Shown here: positions 37,700 through 45,992 of the stretch, one piece after another
How the letters are laid out: every line of letters begins with the position of its first letter
Position numbering within the stretch: the first letter of the stretch is position 1
The notes under the pieces: model-generated
The model's database searches: none
Seen by the model: only the letters and a program-made list of their open reading frames with translations
What the model was told of the DNA's origin: nothing
From: DASSFZ01 sp036514635
GTDB lineage: Bacteria; Chloroflexota; Anaerolineae; Fen-1058
Length of the DNA: 46,046 nt
Assembly: GCA_036514635.1 (NCBI GenBank)
Contig: DATBWU010000376.1
Location: 1 to 46,046 of the forward strand
Reading direction: 5' to 3'
Position numbers and translations under genes: made by a program

Positions 37700-38685
37700 G
37701 CTGTCCACGCCGGCTTCGCCGCCCGCAGCAGCGACTTCGCCAGGTTGAAGCGATAGAACTGCCCGGTCGGATCAGGAAGGCCGTCGAGGATGCGGTCGAT
37801 CTCCTCCGGCTCTTTGGCATCGACAACCGAAGCGAACGCGGTGATCAGGCGTGCGCCGTAGTCGATCACACCCTCGGCCGGGCCGTAGCACCCGATGCAC
37901 TGCGCGCCGGCTTGTGGGCACAGCGCGCCGCACCCGCTCCGCGTCGCCGGGCCATTGCACGGAATGCCCTGCTCCAGCAGGCACAGCGCCGGATCGGCTT
38001 CCACATCCTGAATTCGCACGAACCGGGTAATCGCCTTCACGTTGCGCTTGCGCGGGCAGTCGTCACACACGGTCGATCCGCCCGCACCGATCACCGAGCC
38101 GGGCGGCGGCAGCGTCGCCTCGCCGTGCAAGACTTTGACGACCAGATCGATCACCGCCGCGATCTGATGCGACTCCGGCGGGCAGCCGGGCATATAGTAA
38201 TCCACCGGCACGATCTGATCGAGCGTTCTCAGCACCGGGTGAAACTCCGGGATGTGGAGCGCACCTTCCGGCGCGGCCCACGTGGGCTGAGGCCGGACGC
38301 CCTGTGGATTGTCCGTCGAGACGGTGTTGTACACCGTGTCGAAAATCTCTTGTGGACTGGTCAGATTCGCCAGGCCGGGGATGCAACCCTCGCATGCGCA
38401 CGATCCAAAGGCGACGAGAATCTTCGACTTGCGCCGCATCAGGTGCGCCATCTCTTCGTTTTCGCTATTGCGAATCCCGCCGTTGAACAACGTCAACAGG
38501 ATCGATCCGTCGTCCATCGCCTGAACATCTTTGTACTTGGCGTCCATCGCCACCGGCCAGAAGACGACGTCGAAGTTGGCGTCCACGTCGAGTATCTTCT
38601 CGTGGATGTTCAGCACGGCGATCTCGCACCCGCCGCACGCGGCGGCCCAGTACATCGCGAATTTGGGTTTGCCGTTCTGCGTCAT
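37690..38685 (-). CDS. mvhG: NiFe hydrogenase small subunit, MvhG type
   Basis: The electron-transfer subunit with the 4Fe-4S clusters that link the NiFe site to MvhD. Proximal-cluster Cys appear in WAAACGGCEIAVLNI, CACEGC and MPGCPPESHQI. The medial and distal clusters use Cys of STVCDDCPRKRN, LLEQGIPCNGPATRSGCGAL and CPQAGAQCIGCYGPAEG. The 331 residues include no Tat signal, so the enzyme is cytoplasmic. ATG 38685 overlaps the mvhD stop as ATGA. The final AKG and stop lie in a palindrome. Confidence 0.94.
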   Translation of the reverse strand: MTQNGKPKFAMYWAAACGGCEIAVLNIHEKILDVDANFDVVFWPVAMDAKYKDVQAMDDGSILLTLFNGGIRNSENEEMAHLMRRKSKILVAFGSCACEGCIPGLANLTSPQEIFDTVYNTVSTDNPQGVRPQPTWAAPEGALHIPEFHPVLRTLDQIVPVDYYMPGCPPESHQIAAVIDLVVKVLHGEATLPPPGSVIGAGGSTVCDDCPRKRNVKAITRFVRIQDVEADPALCLLEQGIPCNGPATRSGCGALCPQAGAQCIGCYGPAEGVIDYGARLITAFASVVDAKEPEEIDRILDGLPDPTGQFYRFNLAKSLLRAAKPAWTAKG

Positions 38686-39182
38686 GCCGCCACCTCCGCC
38701 TGTTCAGACGAAGGACGATGGACGAAGGACGACGGATGTCCGTCTTTGGTCGTTCGTCCTTCGTCGTTCCTCCAGTTCAGCGGGCCGAGCGCGCGGATCT
38801 CCTCGACCATCGCCGTGATGGCCTCCGCCAGTTTCACGCCCTCGGCGGCGCTGGCCCACACCAGTTTCACCCGCTCCGGCTCGATACCGAACTGCTTCAG
38901 AGTCCGCTGCAGCAGCAGGTATCGGCGCAGCGCCTTGTAGTTCTGCTCGATATAGTGGCACTCGCCCGGATGACAGCCGGTGATCAATACGCCGTCCGCA
39001 CCGCCCGCCAGCGCCTTGAGCACGAAGGTCGGATCGAGGCGACCCGAGCACATCAGGCGAATCAGACGGATATTGGGCGGATACTTCACGCGCGCGGTGC
39101 CGGCCAGGTCGGCGGCGCGGTAACTGCACCAGTTGCAGGTGAAGCCGATGATCACAGGTTCAAATTGCTCTTGTTCGTTCAT
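38682..39182 (-). CDS. mvhD: MvhD: electron-transfer subunit between hydrogenase and HdrA
   Basis: MvhD carries a 2Fe-2S cluster and passes electrons from MvhAG to HdrA. Motifs are IIGFTCNWCSYRAADLAG, LIRLMCSGRLDPTFVLKAL and GVLITGCHPGECHYIEQNYK. The start is ATG 39182 behind GGAGAAG; the frame is open for 23 more codons upstream through a GACGAA repeat. After ALGPLNW the chain continues as RNDEGRTTKDGHPSSFVHRP plus SSEQAEVAA, i.e. a repeat-encoded tail. Its stop overlaps the mvhG start (ATGA), so ribosomes must read through the repeat to couple to mvhG. Confidence 0.92.
   Translation of the reverse strand: MNEQEQFEPVIIGFTCNWCSYRAADLAGTARVKYPPNIRLIRLMCSGRLDPTFVLKALAGGADGVLITGCHPGECHYIEQNYKALRRYLLLQRTLKQFGIEPERVKLVWASAAEGVKLAEAITAMVEEIRALGPLNWRNDEGRTTKDGHPSSFVHRPSSEQAEVAA
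38703..38771. repeat. GACGAA-family repeat inside the mvhD 3' end
   Basis: GACGAAGGACGATGGACGAA is mirrored by TCGTTCGTCCTTCGTCG. It is translated in frame as about 23 residues of MvhD. Confidence 0.85.
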
Positions 39183-39198
39183 GGGTCTTCTCCGCTTG

Positions 39199-39254
39199 AC
39201 AAAGGACGATAGACGAACGACGAATGACTTTCGTCCTTCGTCGTCGGTCATCCG
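39199..39254. repeat. GACGAA-family repeat between hdrA and mvhD
   Basis: CAAAGGACGATAGACGAACG and CTTTCGTCCTTCGTCGTCGG form an inverted repeat that fills the gap and abuts the hdrA stop codon. Confidence 0.8.
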
Positions 39255-41300
39255 TCATACAGGCACTGCCTCCGATGCAGTCTCCAGGTTGAGCATGAGC
39301 AAGCCCTCAATCTGCGCCAGCACCTGTTCGTTGCTGAAGCCCGTGCCGCTGATCGCGCCCGCCGGGCAGGCCGCCACGCACGTGCCGCAGCCCTGGCACA
39401 GCGCCGGATTGATCTCGGTCACCATGCGATCCTCGTGGAAGGTGATGGCGTTGAACGGGCACAGGTTGTTGCAGATGCGGCAGCCGGAGCACTTGTCCTC
39501 ATCGACGCTGGCGCGGAACGGTTCGAGCGCGATCTCCTTCTGCTGGATGCGGCCCAGCACGCGCGCCGCCGCCGCCGCGCCCTGCACCACGCTGGACGGG
39601 ATGTCCTTTGGCCCCTGGTTGCAGCCCGCGATGAAAATGCCTTCAGTCATCGTCGCAACCGGATCGAGTTTGGGGTGCTTCTCGATGTACCAGCCGTCGG
39701 CGCTGCACGAGATACCGAACAGCTGGGCCACTGCTTTGGCATCGCGTCGTGGCTCCAGGCCGACCGACAGAATGACCATGTCCACCGGGATGCGCCGCTG
39801 CTTTCCGACCAGCGTGTCTTCGACCTGGATGATCAGCTTGTCTTCCTCGCCGGGCAGGCGGACGGCGTCGGTCACTTCCGCGACTTTGCCGCGCACGAAC
39901 AGCGTGCCTTCCTCCAACACCCGCTGATAGAACTCATCGTAGGCCTTGAATGCCGTGCGCATGTCGATGTAGAAGTTATAGACCGTCGCGCCGGTGCGCT
40001 CCTTGACCAGGTGCGCGAACTTCAGGCTCTGCATACAGCAGATCACCGAGCAGTAGTTGTTGAAGTTGCGGTCGCGGCTGCCCACGCAGTGAATGACGCC
40101 CACCGTCTTGGGCATGGTCTTGCCATCGCGCAGAAAAATGTTGCCGTTGGTCGGTCCGGCGGCGTTGCTCAGGCGCTCGAACTCCAGGCTGGTGAACACG
40201 TTCGCCAGGCGCCCGTAACCGTACTGGCTCACCCGGCGCGCATCGAAGATGTCATAGCCCGTCGCCAGGATGATGTTGCCGACCGGCACGGTGATGGTTT
40301 CATCTTTCTGTGTAAAGTCGATAGCGCCCGTCGGGCAGAACTTCTCGCAGGCGCGGCACGTGCCTTTCTGGAAGTAAGTGCAGTTGGGGCGGTCAATCAC
40401 CGGATACTTGGGCACGGCCTGCGGGAAAGGCGTGTAGACCGCCTTGCGATAGCCCAGGCCGGCTTCGTAGATGTCGTCGATGACTTTCTTGGGGCACTTC
40501 TCCTGACAGATGCCGCAGCCGGTGCACAGCTCGGTCTTCACGTAGCGGGCCTTCTTCTTAATCGTCACGGTGAAGTTGCCAACGTACCCATCAACTTTGG
40601 TGACCTCGCTCCAGGTGAGCGGCGTGACGTTCGGATGGGTGCCCACCGAGACCATGCGCGGTGTGAGGATGCAGGCGGCGCAATCGAGCGTAGGGAAGGT
40701 CTTGTCGAACTGCGCCATGTGCCCACCGATCGACGGCTCGCGCTCGACCAGATACACCGGGTAACCCGCATCGGCGATCTCCAGCGCCGCCTGAATGCCG
40801 GCGATACCACCGCCGACCACCAGGGTCGCCGGATGAATGGGCACGTGCAGCGGCTCCAACGGCTGATGGTGTAACACGCGCTCGACGCCGCCGGACACGA
40901 CGGCCTTGGCTTTCCCGGTGGCGGCGACTCTGTCCGTGTGCACCCAGGAAACCTGTTCGCGGATCGACACCAGTTCGCACAGGTACGGGTTCAGGCCGGC
41001 GCGTTGGCAGGCCGTGCGGAAGGTCTGCTCGTGCAGGTGGGGCGAGCAGGCCGCGACGACGACGCGCGTCAGACCCAGTTCCTTGATGTCCTTCTCGATC
41101 AGTTCCTGGCCCAGGCTGGAGCACATGAACTTATAGTCGCGGGCAATCACCACGCCGCGATGCTTCAGCCGCCCGACGGCCCACTGCGCCACATCCACCA
41201 CGTCCACCACACCAGCGATATTTGTGCCGCAATGGCAGACATACACGCCAATGCGCTCCTGCGGATCGGCCGGCGTTTGAGAAATCAGTTCGTCGGTCAT
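39255..41300 (-). CDS. hdrA: HdrA: FAD electron-bifurcating subunit of a heterodisulfide-reductase-like complex
   Basis: HdrA holds the bifurcating FAD and several 4Fe-4S clusters. Of 681 residues, the N-terminal domain has RIGVYVCHCGTNIAGVVDVV and VVAACSPHLHEQTF. The FAD fold is TLVVGGGIAGIQAALEIADA, followed by the cluster Cys in FPTLDCAACILTPRM. A first ferredoxin pair is CTGCGICQEKCP with CRACEKFCP, and the C-terminal ferredoxin is CSGCRICNNLCP with CQGCGTCVAACP. The start ATG 41300 overlaps the hdrB stop as ATGA. The clusters and FAD are all intact, so bifurcation of H2 electrons to ferredoxin and a second acceptor is plausible. Confidence 0.95.
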   Translation of the reverse strand: MTDELISQTPADPQERIGVYVCHCGTNIAGVVDVVDVAQWAVGRLKHRGVVIARDYKFMCSSLGQELIEKDIKELGLTRVVVAACSPHLHEQTFRTACQRAGLNPYLCELVSIREQVSWVHTDRVAATGKAKAVVSGGVERVLHHQPLEPLHVPIHPATLVVGGGIAGIQAALEIADAGYPVYLVEREPSIGGHMAQFDKTFPTLDCAACILTPRMVSVGTHPNVTPLTWSEVTKVDGYVGNFTVTIKKKARYVKTELCTGCGICQEKCPKKVIDDIYEAGLGYRKAVYTPFPQAVPKYPVIDRPNCTYFQKGTCRACEKFCPTGAIDFTQKDETITVPVGNIILATGYDIFDARRVSQYGYGRLANVFTSLEFERLSNAAGPTNGNIFLRDGKTMPKTVGVIHCVGSRDRNFNNYCSVICCMQSLKFAHLVKERTGATVYNFYIDMRTAFKAYDEFYQRVLEEGTLFVRGKVAEVTDAVRLPGEEDKLIIQVEDTLVGKQRRIPVDMVILSVGLEPRRDAKAVAQLFGISCSADGWYIEKHPKLDPVATMTEGIFIAGCNQGPKDIPSSVVQGAAAAARVLGRIQQKEIALEPFRASVDEDKCSGCRICNNLCPFNAITFHEDRMVTEINPALCQGCGTCVAACPAGAISGTGFSNEQVLAQIEGLLMLNLETASEAVPV

Positions 41301-42304
41301 TTGTCTGCCTCCTCATCTTCGGGCACACGCTGCAGCGGCGGCGGCATGGGCAAGCCCTCCTTCTTGCTGCGCCTCGCGGCGCGCGTTTCAGCCCTCTCAA
41401 CCACCTCCGGGACCTGGAAGCCGATCTTGCTCAGCGCCGCTCGGGCATCGGTCAACTCGCGACCGAAGCCGAGTACGTTGGGGTCTTTGCCGAACGCCAG
41501 CCCGATCAGTTGGGTGAAGAAGATGATCGGCATGTGGTAATTCGTATGGAAGTGGCGGTTCATCTCGGCCTGGAAACCGTCGATGTTCATCTGGCACATC
41601 GGGCACAGAGTGACCATCATATCGGCCTTGTAATGGTCCGCAGCCTGAACCAGCCGCCGAATCAACTCAAACGCGGTCGATGGCCCGATGTGGGTCATGT
41701 GTCCACCACAGCAGTGCGTCTTCAGTGGAAAGTCAATGACCTCTGCGCCCAGTGCCTTGAGCAGGCGATCCAGCTCGTTGGGATGCTCGTGGTCCGACCA
41801 GCGTTTCTCATAATCGGGGCGCGGCACCATGCAACCCAGGTAGGGCGCGACGCGCAGACCTTTGAGCGGGCGCACTACATTGCTCTTCACAGCCTCCAGC
41901 CCGATGTCGTGGATGATTACATCCAACAGATGCCGAATCTGAAGCGAGCCGGGTCGATACTGCAGGCCGCCCGCCGCCAGCGCGATGTTGACGCGCTCGT
42001 TCAGGCGAGGGCTTTCCTGCATGTAATGATCGGCTTTCGCCAGATTCAGGTAACACGCGCTGCACGGGGCAAGGACAGTGCGCGCGCCGTTGGCCTGCTG
42101 CGCCGCCAGCGCCAGGTTGCGGCCGATCAGGGCGTAGGCCGGCGTCAGGCTGATGCCCACGTACTCCGTTGCACCGCAGCAATTCCAGTCGCGGATCTCT
42201 TCCAGGTCGAGGCCGAGTGGCTCACACACCGCCAGCAGCGATTCGTGGTACGCCTTGGCGTTGCTCTCCATCGAGCAACCGGGATAATACAGGTAGCGCG
42301 TCAT
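41297..42304 (-). CDS. hdrB: HdrB: disulfide-reducing-type subunit with two CCG domains
   Basis: HdrB carries the two noncubane 4Fe-4S clusters that reduce CoM-S-S-CoB in methanogens. The 335-residue protein begins MTRYLYYPGCSMESNAKAYH. CCG domain 1 is DWNCCGATEYVG with APCSACYLNL, and domain 2 is THCCGGHMTHIG with LCPMCQMN. The start ATG 42304 overlaps the hdrC stop as ATGA. The C-terminal 45 residues are basic and Pro-rich (RRSKKEGLPMPPPLQRVPED), beyond the core. Bacteria lack CoM-S-S-CoB, so the true acceptor of HdrB is unknown; a methylene-THF reductase or another thiol is possible. Confidence 0.93.
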   Translation of the reverse strand: MTRYLYYPGCSMESNAKAYHESLLAVCEPLGLDLEEIRDWNCCGATEYVGISLTPAYALIGRNLALAAQQANGARTVLAPCSACYLNLAKADHYMQESPRLNERVNIALAAGGLQYRPGSLQIRHLLDVIIHDIGLEAVKSNVVRPLKGLRVAPYLGCMVPRPDYEKRWSDHEHPNELDRLLKALGAEVIDFPLKTHCCGGHMTHIGPSTAFELIRRLVQAADHYKADMMVTLCPMCQMNIDGFQAEMNRHFHTNYHMPIIFFTQLIGLAFGKDPNVLGFGRELTDARAALSKIGFQVPEVVERAETRAARRSKKEGLPMPPPLQRVPEDEEADK

Positions 42305-42891
42305 GCCACACCCTCCAGTTCCTTGGCGCGCGCCAGAATGGTCTTCAGTTGACCAATGCCCTTGATGCGCCGGGGCTTGATGTCCATGCGACCCTTGGTC
42401 AGCATACCCAGGCCCATCGGCGCAATGCCCGGCATGCGCAGTGGAAAATGCTTCAGGTAGTGCCGCGTCGCCAGGCCGAACTCGTAACTGCGCCCATAGG
42501 ACTCGATGTTGTCGACGAACGTCCGCGCGAAGTCGGGCGCAGTCGATTCCCGGTACAACTTGGCGCGAATGGCCATGCTCTTCAGCGTGTACATCACATC
42601 GGCGATGTGAACATCCTGCGGGCAACGCACCACGCAGTGGTAGCACGACACGCAGATCCACGGCGTGTTGCTGCGCAGCGCCTCTTCGCGCATCCCGGCG
42701 CGGATCATGGCGAACAACATGCGCGGCGTGTGATCCATGTCCGCCGCCGAGGGGCATGATCCGCCGCACGTGCCACACTGGATACACATCTCCAAACGCG
42801 ACACGCCCGCAGTGGCCAGACTGACTTCTTCCAGAAAGCGAAGGTTGGGATTGTTAGGGTCTGGGGGTGATGCTGCGGTATGCGTAGTCAA
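42301..42891 (-). CDS. hdrC: HdrC: ferredoxin-like subunit
   Basis: HdrC relays electrons between HdrA and HdrB through two 4Fe-4S clusters, bound by CIQCGTCGGSCP and CVSCYHCVVRCP. The remaining 196-residue chain has the expected helical HdrC tail (RAKLYRESTAPDFARTFVDN, YGRSYEFGLATRHYLKHFPL). The start is TTG 42891, immediately behind a perfect AGGAGGTGA; no ATG fits the conserved N-terminus. It is the first gene of hdrCBA-mvhDGA, and a good promoter lies 125 bases upstream. Confidence 0.92.
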   Translation of the reverse strand: MTTHTAASPPDPNNPNLRFLEEVSLATAGVSRLEMCIQCGTCGGSCPSAADMDHTPRMLFAMIRAGMREEALRSNTPWICVSCYHCVVRCPQDVHIADVMYTLKSMAIRAKLYRESTAPDFARTFVDNIESYGRSYEFGLATRHYLKHFPLRMPGIAPMGLGMLTKGRMDIKPRRIKGIGQLKTILARAKELEGVA

Positions 42892-43015
42892 AGGTCACCT
42901 CCTGTGGAATGGCGACTGAGCGACAGAGTTGCCGACCTACGGGCCAATTGGGCCGGAGACCGTTCGTCCTACCGGATGAACAAAATGAGCACACCGGGTG
43001 GCATGCTCGCAATAG

Positions 43016-43044
43016 ACTATATGAGGCATCTGGTGCAAAATCAA
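43016..43044 (-). promoter_or_regulatory. Candidate promoter of the hdrCBA-mvhDGA operon
   Basis: On the minus strand TTGATT (43039-43044) and TATAGT (43016-43021) are spaced by exactly 17 bases. A start point near 43009 would give a leader of about 118 bases to TTG 42891. It is the best sigma-70-like match in the gap, and no transcript data are available. Confidence 0.5.
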
Positions 43045-43864
43045 CGCGGAGGGAAATGGCGGGATACAACGGTGAGAATGCTTCACAGGAGAGACGCGCA
43101 GCCAGTTACTTCCCTGCCGATGGTCTCTCCTTCGCAGGTAAGCGGTTCCGTTCAGTAATACGAGCGGCTCGAACCTCCCTCGCCAGAGGCCCATAAATGG
43201 TTCCTGTTCGAGGCACGAACGGCAGCACGAATAACCCGAAAAGTATCATAATGACCGGGGATTTCTAGGCATAGTGACACTTTGCACAGGATCATCGGAT
43301 CAATGTCATACGCGCCCTCCGACATCCTGCACTGTCCCATCACGGGCCTGCTCCTCTATCCTAAGTGCTATCAAGCAAATTCGGCTATACTGTACGCGGC
43401 CATGCATTCACGCTCCCTCCGGCGGCCAAGGCTCGCCGATAGTCCCCTACAGCCCAGCCAGTGCGCTCACGGGATCGCCACGAAGCGCCCTCGCTACCTG
43501 CTCAATAACCCGGGCCTGCTCGAGGCGGGCCTGTTGCGCTCGACGAATTAGCCCTTCAGAACGCTCTTCTTCCCGTTCTCCGCCATTCGCCTGGCTCCCG
43601 CCGGATTATTCATCCGGCGGATCGGGTGCGGCGGATTACTCACACCGCACCTGCAAACACACTGTACGCCTACCCGAAGGGGAGCGCGAAGCGCCGGGGG
43701 CGCGCAGGCGGGGTGGGTGCAGGTGTCCACCACGAGCGCCGCCTCAAATCGGCGCAAGGTGCAAAATCCAATCTAAAGCCGCAAAGAAGTCCCCGGTTTT
43801 TCTCTGCGCTCTTTGCGGTGAATATACTCCAAGCGAGTAAGTTCCATTCTATCTGGAGGCCAGA
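43045..43864. other. 820-bp intergenic region between hdrC and the corrinoid gene
   Basis: I see no full gene. Features are a perfect 9-bp stem (43087-43095 with 43123-43131, 27-base loop) and a possible minus-strand coding remnant without a start (43445-43620, reading RRAQQARLEQARVIEQVARA then LRGDPVSALAGL, stop). Hairpins follow at 43598-43606/43612-43620 and 43625-43631/43645-43651, then a CTCTGCGCTCTTTGCGGTGAA repeat at 43770-43832. The TGGAGG ribosome site of the corrinoid gene lies at the right end. Confidence 0.45.
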
Positions 43865-44521
43865 ATGACAGACGAACTCTTCAACGCTATGCGCCAGGCC
43901 ATCGTCGATGGCGACGCCGAGCAAGCCGAGGCGCTCGCCCGGCAGTCGCTTGAGCAAAACATCGATCCATTGGCAGCGATCAATCAGGGCTATGTGCAAG
44001 GCATCGACTACGTCGGCGAGCAATTCGGTGCGGGCGAGATGTTCCTGCCCGACTTGATGCTGGCCGCCGAAGCGATGCAGAAAGCGCTCGCCGTTCTCGA
44101 ACCGGAGATGGCCCGGCGCGGCACGCAACGGCAGGTGCTGGGCAAGGTCGTGATCGGCACGGTCAAAGGCGACATCCACGAGATCGGCAAGAACCTGGTG
44201 GCGACGATGCTCTCGGCCGGCGGCTTCCAGGTGTACGACCTGGGCGTAGATGTGCCGTACGCGACATTTGCGGAGAAGGCGCGCGAGGTCGGCGCGGACA
44301 TCGTCGGGGTGTCGGCGCTGCTGACGACGACGATGACCGGCCAGAGGAGCGTCATCGAAGCGCTCGACGAGATGGGCTTGCGCCCCAGGGTCAAAGTCCT
44401 GGTCGGCGGCGCGCCCGTCACTCGTGGCTGGGCCACAGAGATCGGCGCGGACGGCTACAGCGAAGACGCGATGGGAGCCGTCGCGCTGGCGAAGAAATTG
44501 GTCGGGGGATACCATGTCTAA
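43865..44521 (+). CDS. Corrinoid protein of the MtbC/MttC family
   Basis: A 218-residue methyl-carrying cobalamin protein. The N-terminal helical cap (EALARQSLEQNIDPLAAINQ and MFLPDLMLAAEAMQKALAVL) is followed by the B12 Rossmann domain with GTVKGDIHEIGKNLVATML (His of DxHxxG is the lower cobalt ligand), VGVSALLTTTM and VLVGGAPVTRGWATEIGADG. TGGAGG precedes ATG 43865. The next gene starts inside its last codons (eight-base overlap), so corrinoid protein and methyltransferase are made together. It can be reactivated by an ASKHA protein such as the RACo found in the same window. Confidence 0.93.
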   Translation: MTDELFNAMRQAIVDGDAEQAEALARQSLEQNIDPLAAINQGYVQGIDYVGEQFGAGEMFLPDLMLAAEAMQKALAVLEPEMARRGTQRQVLGKVVIGTVKGDIHEIGKNLVATMLSAGGFQVYDLGVDVPYATFAEKAREVGADIVGVSALLTTTMTGQRSVIEALDEMGLRPRVKVLVGGAPVTRGWATEIGADGYSEDAMGAVALAKKLVGGYHV

Positions 44522-45971
44522 GAAGATCAACCCCATCGCCCACCCTCGCCTCAGTCTCAACATTCTCAGCACAGAGGACGTTCGGCGCATACACACGGCC
44601 ACCTTAGATGTCATTGAGTCGGTCGGCGTGCGGTTCCCTTCACACAAGGCGCTCGACATCTGGGAGGCACACGGCGCGACCGTCGACCGGCAGACGATGA
44701 TCGTGAAAGTCCCCGGCCACGTTGTCGAAGATGCGCTCAAGAAAGCGCCGCCGATCTACACGCTGGCCGCGTGCGATCCGTCGCAGGATTTGCCGATGGA
44801 CGGCCATCACGTTTACCTCGGCACCGACGGCTGCGGCGTCGAAGTCGTCGATCTGTTCACCGGCCAGCGTCGGCGCTCGTGCCTGCAAGACGTGGTCGAG
44901 ATCGCGCGTGTGGGAGATTACCTGGAAGAGATCGCGTTCCACTGGGTGGCCGTCTCCGCGCAAGATTGTCCGCCCCAGACGCGCGCCCTGCACGAGCTTG
45001 CCGCGATCTGGCAGAACTCGACGAAGCACGCCCAGACCGAGAGCATCGTCACCGAGCGTGAAGCACGCGCCGCGATCGAGATGGCGGCGGCGATCGCGGG
45101 CGGGAAGGACGCGCTCCGCAAGCGGCCCGTCCTGTCGATCATGCAGTGCACCACCAGCCCGCTCGGTCACGACGGCGGCAGCCTCGACGCGGGCCTGGTC
45201 GCTGCCGAGGCCGGCGTGCCGGTCGGCTACATGACGATGGCCTCGTGCGCATCGACCGCGCCCGCGACGCTGGCGGGCAATCTCGTCGTCGGCAACGCCG
45301 AAGTGATCAGCGCGCTTGCGTTGATGGAGCTGGCTTATCCCGGCGCGCCGGTCTACTACGCGGCGGCGCAGACGGCGATGGACTTGCGCACCGGCGCGTA
45401 CACCGGCGGCGGGCCGGAAGACTTCCTGTTCGGCGCGGCGACGAACGTGCTGTCCGACTTCTACAACATCCCGTTGTCGATGGGATCGTTCGCCACCGGC
45501 GCGAAGGAACCCAACTGGCAAGCCGGCGTCGAGAATAGCCTATCCACATTCATGGCATCGATCGTCGTGTCGGACATGCTGTTGGGCGTGGGCCTGCTGC
45601 ACGGCAGTCGCATCTGGTCATACGAGCAAATGCTGATGGACTGCGAGATCTACAGCATCGTCCACAAAATGCTCGACGGCATCACCACTGACGACGAGGC
45701 GCTGGCGCTCGACGCGATTCGCGCGGTTGGGCCGGGCGGCAATTTCATGACGCAGAAACATACCAAGCGACACATGCGCGAATTGTGGCAGCAGCGCTTC
45801 ATGGATCGCCGGCCGTACAACGTGTGGGAAGAGAAACGCGACGGCGCGCGTGACTGGGCGCGGCAGAAGGCGCAGGACATCCTGAAGACCCATCAGCCCG
45901 ATCCGCTCGATCCGAAGTTAGCCGCCGAGTTATCGCGCATCATCGAAGCGGCGGAGCGAGTGACGACGTGA
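44514..45971 (+). CDS. Trimethylamine-methyltransferase (MttB) superfamily, non-pyrrolysine
   Basis: An MttB-superfamily methyltransferase of 485 residues. ATG 44514 gives MSKKINPIAHPRLSLNILST. Other parts are VRRIHTATLDVIESVGVRFP, LGTDGCGVEVVDLFTGQRR, a TIM-barrel with SIMQCTTSPLGHDGGSLDAG and GAPVYYAAAQTAMDLRTGAY, and DMLLGVGLLHGSRIWSYEQ near the end. No in-frame TAG occurs, so it is a non-pyrrolysine member, the group that includes glycine-betaine and related demethylases. The substrate cannot be told. Together with the corrinoid protein it could deliver methyl groups to THF or directly to the acetyl-CoA route. Confidence 0.9.
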   Translation: MSKKINPIAHPRLSLNILSTEDVRRIHTATLDVIESVGVRFPSHKALDIWEAHGATVDRQTMIVKVPGHVVEDALKKAPPIYTLAACDPSQDLPMDGHHVYLGTDGCGVEVVDLFTGQRRRSCLQDVVEIARVGDYLEEIAFHWVAVSAQDCPPQTRALHELAAIWQNSTKHAQTESIVTEREARAAIEMAAAIAGGKDALRKRPVLSIMQCTTSPLGHDGGSLDAGLVAAEAGVPVGYMTMASCASTAPATLAGNLVVGNAEVISALALMELAYPGAPVYYAAAQTAMDLRTGAYTGGGPEDFLFGAATNVLSDFYNIPLSMGSFATGAKEPNWQAGVENSLSTFMASIVVSDMLLGVGLLHGSRIWSYEQMLMDCEIYSIVHKMLDGITTDDEALALDAIRAVGPGGNFMTQKHTKRHMRELWQQRFMDRRPYNVWEEKRDGARDWARQKAQDILKTHQPDPLDPKLAAELSRIIEAAERVTT

Positions 45972-45992
45972 TCCGCGAAGAGTACGAATGAA

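Noticed and set aside
43087..43131. Riboswitch (glycine, cobalamin or THF type) upstream of hdrC
   Set aside because: Only a simple 9-bp stem is visible, it lacks the consensus core of these classes, and it lies upstream of the best promoter rather than in the leader.
43282..43551. Plus-strand 89-codon frame in the hdrC/corrinoid gap
   Set aside because: It has no ribosome site or recognisable motif and lies in sequence that looks like a decayed minus-strand gene end.
44514..45971. Pyrrolysine-containing MttB
   Set aside because: No in-frame TAG exists in the gene, and the length fits the non-pyrrolysine group.
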